From Marinobacterium aestuarii (GTDB lineage: Bacteria; Pseudomonadota; Gammaproteobacteria; Pseudomonadales; Balneatricaceae): DNA of 64,000 nt. The notes beneath the pieces are model-generated. The model was not told the DNA's origin, searched no databases, and saw nothing but the letters and a program-made list of their open reading frames with translations. Position numbers and translations under genes: made by a program. The stretch covers positions 4,774,001 through 4,838,000 of the forward strand of contig NZ_CP015839.1 in assembly GCF_001651805.1 (NCBI RefSeq), read 5' to 3'. Positions 59,828 through 64,000 of this stretch are shown in pieces; positions within the stretch are counted from its first letter, which is position 1, and every line of letters starts with the position of its first letter.

Positions 59828-59860
59828 AAACCGCAGGGCTTTTCGGCCGCTGCGGTTTTT
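59828..59860 (+). terminator. Terminator-like stem before uraH
   Basis: AAACCGCAG (59828-59836) pairs with CTGCGGTTT (59850-59858), followed by TT and ATG on the plus side. It lies 43 nt past the uraH stop on the other strand, so it could also end uraH. Confidence 0.6.
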
Positions 59861-59902
59861 ATGATGTCGATTAAATGGCGCCGATTAAGAGCCTGCGGCG
59901 GA

Positions 59903-60256
59903 TCAGCTGCCGCGGTAGGTCGAATAGCTGTAGGGCGAGATCAGCAGCGGTACATGGTAATGATCGTCTTCGGCCGAGATGCCAAAACGCAGCACAACCT
60001 GATCAAGGAAAGCAGGTTCGGGCATTTCCACACCCAGGGCGCGATAGTAGTCACCGGCGTGGAACAGCAGCTCGTACACACCGGCAACAAAGGCATCACC
60101 TTCCAGTACCGGACTGTCGCAGCGGCCGTCATCGTTGGTTACCGTCGTCAGAACCAGCTCACGCTCCTGGCCCTTGATGCGGTAGAGATCAATGCGGATT
60201 TCATTACCTGGGCGGCCGTGGGCGGCATCCAGTACGTGTGTAGTCAGGTATCCCAT
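59903..60256 (-). CDS. uraH: 5-hydroxyisourate hydrolase
   Basis: A 117-residue transthyretin-like protein that hydrolyses 5-hydroxyisourate to OHCU. The N-terminal signature LTTHVLDAAHGRPG and the C-terminal signature YSYSTYRGS, which marks HIU hydrolases apart from transthyretin, are present; the catalytic Arg and His are in those blocks. The ATG at 60256 fits the family; the longer reading does not. Divergent from puuE. Confidence 0.95.
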   Translation of the reverse strand: MGYLTTHVLDAAHGRPGNEIRIDLYRIKGQERELVLTTVTNDDGRCDSPVLEGDAFVAGVYELLFHAGDYYRALGVEMPEPAFLDQVVLRFGISAEDDHYHVPLLISPYSYSTYRGS

Positions 60257-60412
60257 AGTTAAAGAGGCCTCTCGCATCGGCCGCCAGATCACTGGCGCCA
60301 TGCTGTATCGCCTCCTCCTCCTCTTCGATCAAGTCTGCTGACGTTACACCCCTCTCGCGGCGATACGCGAGCAGGGCAGTTTCAGAAATAATATACACAG
60401 TTTTAATTTTTT

Positions 60413-60422
60413 TTGTACACAA
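60413..60422. promoter_or_regulatory. Predicted GntR operator on the uraH side
   Basis: TTGTACACAA differs from TTGTATACAA by one base. It lies 157 nt before the uraH start in an AT-rich tract. Confidence 0.45.
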
Positions 60423-60565
60423 AACTGGCAACAACTTGATATCTCAGACCTCAATCAGCCCAACAGCGCTGCCAGACAAGACACTCAGACCAGGGGAGCA
60501 CACAGATAGAGCGCCCTGTTTGTCTCGAGATCGATCTTTTGTCACACAAACAAATGGCAAATTTA

Positions 60566-60594
60566 TTTACAATGACTGATATTTTTTGTATACA
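60566..60594 (+). promoter_or_regulatory. Promoter of puuE
   Basis: TTTACA (60566-60571), 17-bp spacer, TATACA (60589-60594). The -10 lies within the palindrome TTGTATACAA. Confidence 0.6.
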
Positions 60595-60595
60595 A
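60586..60595. promoter_or_regulatory. Predicted GntR operator at the puuE promoter
   Basis: TTGTATACAA, identical to the permease site at 57046-57055, with the shared context GATATTTTT(T)GTATACAAT. It covers the -10, so bound repressor would block initiation. Confidence 0.65.
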
Positions 60596-60677
60596 TAAAA
60601 CGCATCAAGGCTTCTGCGAGAACCGCACGAAGTCGAACCTGACAATCTGCACCGGAATATCGAGAAGGAGTCGCCCT

Positions 60678-61601
60678 GTGAGCAATGATTACCCACGCGA
60701 CCTGATTGGCTACGGCGCCAATCCCCCGCACCCCCGCTGGCCGGGCGACGCGCGTATCGCAATCTCTTTCGTCCTCAACTATGAAGAGGGCGGCGAACGC
60801 TGCATCCTGCACGGAGACAAGGAGTCCGAAGCCTTCCTGTCGGAAATGGTGTCAGCTCAGCCGCTGCAGGGCGAGCGCAACATGAGCATGGAATCGCTGT
60901 ACGAGTACGGCAGCCGTGTGGGTGTCTGGCGTCTGCTGCGCCTGTTCAAGAAGCACGATATACCGCTGACGATCTTTGCCGTCGCCATGGCCGCCGAGCG
61001 CCACCCCGAAGTCATTCAGGCCATGCATGCCGCCGGCCACGAAATCTGCAGCCACGGCTATCGCTGGATCGACTATCAGTACATGGATGAGTCCGAAGAG
61101 CGCGACCACATGCAGCGCGCCATCGATATCCTGACCAAAATCACCGGCGAACGCCCGCTGGGCTGGTACACCGGCCGCACCGGCCCGAACACCCGCAATC
61201 TGGTCATGCAGGAAGGCGGCTTCCTGTACGATTCCGACACCTATGACGACGACCTGCCGTACTGGACCGACAATAACGGCAAGGGACACCTGGTTATCCC
61301 CTACACTCTGGATACCAATGACATGCGTTTCTCCCAGGCACAGGGTTTCAACTGCGGCGATCAGTTCTACCAGTACCTGAAAGACGCCTTCGATGTGCTC
61401 TACGAAGAAGGCGCCGAGGCACCGAAGATGCTGTCCATCGGCATGCACTGCCGCCTGCTCGGTCGCCCGGCGCGCATGGCCGCACTGGAGAAGTTTATCA
61501 AGTACGCCAACAGCCACGACAAGGTCTGGTTCAGCCGCCGCGTCGATATCGCACGCCACTGGCATGAAACCCACCCGTACCAGGCCGGGGAGTCCAAATG
61601 A
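60678..61601 (+). CDS. puuE: Allantoinase PuuE (polysaccharide deacetylase family)
   Basis: A 307-residue cofactor-independent allantoinase opening allantoin to allantoate. NodB-like blocks RIAISFVLNYEEGGERC, IFAVAMAAERHPEVIQAMHAAGHEICSHGYRWIDY, WYTGRTGPNTRNLV and MLSIGMHCRLLGRPARMAALEKFI match PuuE. The start is GTG with GAAGGAG 7 nt upstream. Overlaps uraD by 4 nt. Confidence 0.95.
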   Translation: MSNDYPRDLIGYGANPPHPRWPGDARIAISFVLNYEEGGERCILHGDKESEAFLSEMVSAQPLQGERNMSMESLYEYGSRVGVWRLLRLFKKHDIPLTIFAVAMAAERHPEVIQAMHAAGHEICSHGYRWIDYQYMDESEERDHMQRAIDILTKITGERPLGWYTGRTGPNTRNLVMQEGGFLYDSDTYDDDLPYWTDNNGKGHLVIPYTLDTNDMRFSQAQGFNCGDQFYQYLKDAFDVLYEEGAEAPKMLSIGMHCRLLGRPARMAALEKFIKYANSHDKVWFSRRVDIARHWHETHPYQAGESK

Positions 61602-62125
61602 GCCCGTTCAAGACCTGCACCCCCAGCATGCTGAGTCGCGCAGCTTTCATCCAGCTGCTGGGTGATATCTATGAGCACTCCGCCTGGGTCGCTGAACAGA
61701 CCTTCGATCAGGCACAGGCCGAGCACCGGACGGCGGAGCTCGACAGCATTGAGTCGCTGCATGCACTGATGTCCGCGCAGCTGATGCAGGCCTCCCACGA
61801 AGCCCAGCTGGCCCTGATCAATGCCCACCCGGATCTTGCCGGCAAGGCCGCCGTGCGCGGCGAGCTGACCGCCGCCTCTACCTCGGAGCAGGCCGGCGCC
61901 GGTATCAGCGAGTGCAATGCGCAAGAGTTTGCCCGCTTCACCGAGCTCAACGCGGCCTATAAAGACAAATTCAAGTTCCCCTTCATCATGGCGGTGAAAG
62001 GCAGTAATCGGCACCAGATACTGGCGGCGTTCGAAGAACGCATCCATAACAGCCCCGAACAGGAGTTCGCGCGGGCACTGGCCGAAATCAACAATATTGC
62101 GCTGTTCCGGCTGCAGACTCTTTAA
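61598..62125 (+). CDS. uraD: OHCU decarboxylase
   Basis: A 175-residue helical enzyme that decarboxylates OHCU to (S)-allantoin. Family blocks are YEHSAWVAEQTFDQ (His), AQLALINAHPDLAGKAAV (the HPDL signature) and FPFIMAVKGSNRHQILAAFEERIHNSPEQEF. The start overlaps the puuE stop. Confidence 0.95.
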   Translation: MSPFKTCTPSMLSRAAFIQLLGDIYEHSAWVAEQTFDQAQAEHRTAELDSIESLHALMSAQLMQASHEAQLALINAHPDLAGKAAVRGELTAASTSEQAGAGISECNAQEFARFTELNAAYKDKFKFPFIMAVKGSNRHQILAAFEERIHNSPEQEFARALAEINNIALFRLQTL

Positions 62126-62181
62126 GAACCAGTCCCAAGAGCTGACCCGCGACAGGCAACGACCCAATGGACAAGGACATT

Positions 62182-63177
62182 ATGAGCACAGAGAATTTCG
62201 ACAAGTACATCAACCTGGCCGACGCGCGCCTGGGCACCAAGGCCATTTCCGTGACTGACGACTGGTTTGCCGACGTCAATCGCCTGTTCCAGCCGGATGC
62301 TGCGGTATGGAAGGAAGGTGTATTTGACGACAACGGCAAATGGATGGACGGCTGGGAATCGCGCCGCAAGCGCTTTGAAGGTTACGATTCTGCCGTGATC
62401 CGTCTGGGCGTACCCGGCACCATCAAGGGTTTCGATATCGACACCAGCTTTTTTACCGGCAACTTCCCGCCGTCGGCCTCCATCGATGCCTGCTTCTGCG
62501 CCGAAGGCGAACCCAATGAAGACAGCCACTGGGAAGAGATCCTCACTTCGGTTGAACTGCAGGGTAACAGCCATCACCTGCACGCCATTGCCGATGACCG
62601 CGCCTGGACGCACCTGCGCCTTAACATCTACCCCGATGGCGGCGTGGCCCGCCTGCGCGTTTACGGCGTGCCCTACCGCGACTGGAGTGCACATAACAGC
62701 AGCGAGCAGGTCGACCTGGCCTCGGCCCTGAATGGCGGCCGTGCCCTGGCCTGCAGCGACGAGCACTTCGGTCGCATGAGCAACATCCTGAACCCGGGCC
62801 GCGGTATCAACATGGGTGATGGCTGGGAAACCGCCCGTCGCCGCACACCGGGCAATGACTGGGTTATCGTCGCCCTGGGGCACCCCGGTGAAATCGAGCA
62901 GATCGTGGTCGATACCCTCCACTTCAAGGGTAACTACCCGGACAGCTGCTCCATCCAGGCAGCCTATGTCGAAGGCGGCACCGACTCCCAGATCGAGGCT
63001 CGCAGCCTGTACTGGCGCGAACTGCTGCCCTCCCAGAAACTGGAAATGCACCAGGAACACAGCTTCGCCGCCCAGATCAAGGATCTTGGCCCGGTGACCC
63101 ACGTGCGCCTGAACATCTTCCCCGATGGTGGTGTAAGCCGGCTGCGCCTGCTCGGCCGCATCGCCAAGAAAGCCTGA
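62182..63177 (+). CDS. alc: Allantoicase
   Basis: A 331-residue enzyme splitting allantoate into ureidoglycolate and urea. It consists of two homologous jelly-roll halves; each ends alike ([32 protein letters not shown]) and each has a DGWE(S/T)(R/A)R block. The ATG at 62182 follows AAGGACATT and is preferred; an in-frame ATG lies at 62167. Confidence 0.95.
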   Translation: MSTENFDKYINLADARLGTKAISVTDDWFADVNRLFQPDAAVWKEGVFDDNGKWMDGWESRRKRFEGYDSAVIRLGVPGTIKGFDIDTSFFTGNFPPSASIDACFCAEGEPNEDSHWEEILTSVELQGNSHHLHAIADDRAWTHLRLNIYPDGGVARLRVYGVPYRDWSAHNSSEQVDLASALNGGRALACSDEHFGRMSNILNPGRGINMGDGWETARRRTPGNDWVIVALGHPGEIEQIVVDTLHFKGNYPDSCSIQAAYVEGGTDSQIEARSLYWRELLPSQKLEMHQEHSFAAQIKDLGPVTHVRLNIFPDGGVSRLRLLGRIAKKA

Positions 63178-63189
63178 GGCAATAGCGCC

Positions 63190-63690
63190 ATGCTGAAGTT
63201 AAAGATTGAAACGCTGAGCAAGGAGGCCTTTGCCCCCTTCGGAGACCTGATCGCCAGCGAGGGTCATGACTTTTTCATGATCAATAATGGCTCCACACGC
63301 CGCTACCACCGTCTGGCCGAGGTGGAAACCGGCGCTGAAGGCACCCCGATCATCAGCATTTTCCGGGCCCAGACACTCCCCATGCCCCTGCGGGTGCGCA
63401 TGATGGAGCGCCACCCCCTGGGCAGCCAGGCCTTTATTCCGATGCGTGGCAAGCCGTTCCTGATTCTGGTGGCGCCGCCGGGGGATGATCTGACATCATC
63501 CCGGCTGCGCGCCTTTTACAGCGACGGCACCCAGGGCGTGAATTATCGGCCCGGCGTCTGGCACCACCCGATTCTGGCACTGACTGATCAGGACGAGTTC
63601 CTGGTGGTCGACCGTGCCGGGCCCGGCAACAACTGTGACGAATTTTTCTTCGACGACAGCGAAGAAATCATGCTCAACCCTGAGCTTTGA
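63190..63690 (+). CDS. allA: Ureidoglycolate lyase
   Basis: A 166-residue cupin-fold lyase giving glyoxylate and urea from ureidoglycolate. The blocks FAPFGDLI, ISIFRAQ, MERHPLGSQAFIPM and NYRPGVWHHPILALTDQDEFLVVDR are typical. It follows alc by 12 nt. Confidence 0.95.
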   Translation: MLKLKIETLSKEAFAPFGDLIASEGHDFFMINNGSTRRYHRLAEVETGAEGTPIISIFRAQTLPMPLRVRMMERHPLGSQAFIPMRGKPFLILVAPPGDDLTSSRLRAFYSDGTQGVNYRPGVWHHPILALTDQDEFLVVDRAGPGNNCDEFFFDDSEEIMLNPEL

Positions 63691-63813
63691 GCTAAACAAG
63701 TACTCAAAGCGCAACCATAAACCACAACGACTAGCAGCAATTTGGGGCCGGGGAGCAGAAAACCCAGGTTCAGTCACTGGCCTTGCAGGGCCGGTGCATC
63801 TGAGGAGCGAACT

Positions 63814-64000
63814 ATGGATCCGCATATTACCGAATGGCTCAACCTGACCGCCCGCTGGGTACACATGATCGTGGGCATTGCCTGGATCGGCGCATCTTTC
63901 TACTTTGTCTGGCTGGAAAACCACCTCGACCGCAGCAATCCCCGTGAAGGCCTGTCGGGTGATCTCTGGGCCATCCACGGCGGTGGTATTTACCACCTCG
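63814..64000 (+). CDS. puuD: Urate hydroxylase PuuD, N-terminal fragment (runs off the window)
   Basis: The window ends 62 codons into an open frame reading MDPHITEWLNLTARWVHMIV and GIAWIGASFYFVWLENHLDR. This matches the membrane part of PuuD, an inner-membrane urate oxidase with a C-terminal cytochrome c, which makes 5-hydroxyisourate for UraH. GAGGAG lies 6 nt before the ATG. It completes the pathway in place of the soluble UOX or HpxO, neither of which is seen. Confidence 0.88.
   Translation, partial: MDPHITEWLNLTARWVHMIVGIAWIGASFYFVWLENHLDRSNPREGLSGDLWAIHGGGIYHL

Larger units (their letters stand above)
60257..60677. promoter_or_regulatory. Divergent control region between uraH and puuE
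   Basis: 421 nt without a gene. The AT-rich parts carry TTGTACACAA (60413-60422) on the uraH side and TTGTATACAA (60586-60595) on the puuE side. Nothing else specific was seen. Confidence 0.6.

Noticed and set aside
62122-63102. Open frame of 326 codons on the minus strand
   Set aside because: It is antisense to alc, which has both family repeats.

Overview
The window reads as a chromosomal segment of a GC-rich, aerobic gammaproteobacterium, most likely a marine Pseudomonas or Oceanospirillum relative (for example the Marinobacterium group). This is inferred from the rRNA signatures, from blocks resembling the remembered Pseudomonas aeruginosa gene order (cox cluster; ribF-ileS-lspA-fkpB with pilin genes and murJ-rpsT-proB-obg-rpmA-rplU-ispB; purine catabolism cluster), and from the gene set. 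No phage, transposase, CRISPR array or tRNA gene was seen.

1-4300: an rRNA operon on the minus strand. It holds the 5' two thirds of 23S, a short spacer without tRNA genes, a full 16S, a leader with boxA, and two tandem strong promoters. 4400-13200: an aa3-type cytochrome c oxidase cluster read leftward (coxB, coxA, ctaG, coxC, SURF1, a CxxC thioredoxin-like protein, ctaA heme A synthase, ctaB heme O synthase), with a small divergent membrane-protein gene inside it. 13300-20700: msrPQ methionine sulfoxide repair, pssA, a glutamine amidotransferase, a patatin-like lipase, a LexA-controlled orphan imuA, pgeF and rluD. 20700-24600: bamD, nadE, thiO.

24700-29900: a type IV pilus minor-pilin cluster (fimT/U, pilW, pilX, and a 670-residue giant PilV-like prepilin) divergent from pilE. 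29900-40100: housekeeping genes fkpB, lspA, ileS, ribF, murJ, rpsT, proB, obg, rpmA and rplU. 40300-43500: ispB, fabA, fabB. 43500-48000: molybdenum cofactor genes (moaD, moaC, moeA, moaB) interleaved with two lysophospholipid acyltransferase genes. 48100-49450: a SirB2-like membrane protein and an RmlD-like reductase.

49700-64000: a purine catabolism region. xdhABC and guaD convert guanine and hypoxanthine to urate. A GntR/FCD regulator and an AzgA-type purine permease follow. uraH, puuE, uraD, alc, allA and the start of puuD take urate through 5-hydroxyisourate, OHCU, allantoin and allantoate to ureidoglycolate and glyoxylate. The Moco genes next door supply the cofactor used by XdhB and by MsrP. 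Palindromes of the form TTGTATACAA overlap the predicted permease and puuE promoters and are the likely GntR operators. Paired TGACTT-type palindromes precede xdhA and suggest a second regulator.

The points most worth a second look are the giant prepilin in the slot where pilY1 would be expected (with G-tracts that could slip), the orphan SOS-controlled imuA, the two distinct operator families in the purine regulon, and a repeat-rich intergenic stretch at 59.3-59.9 kb.
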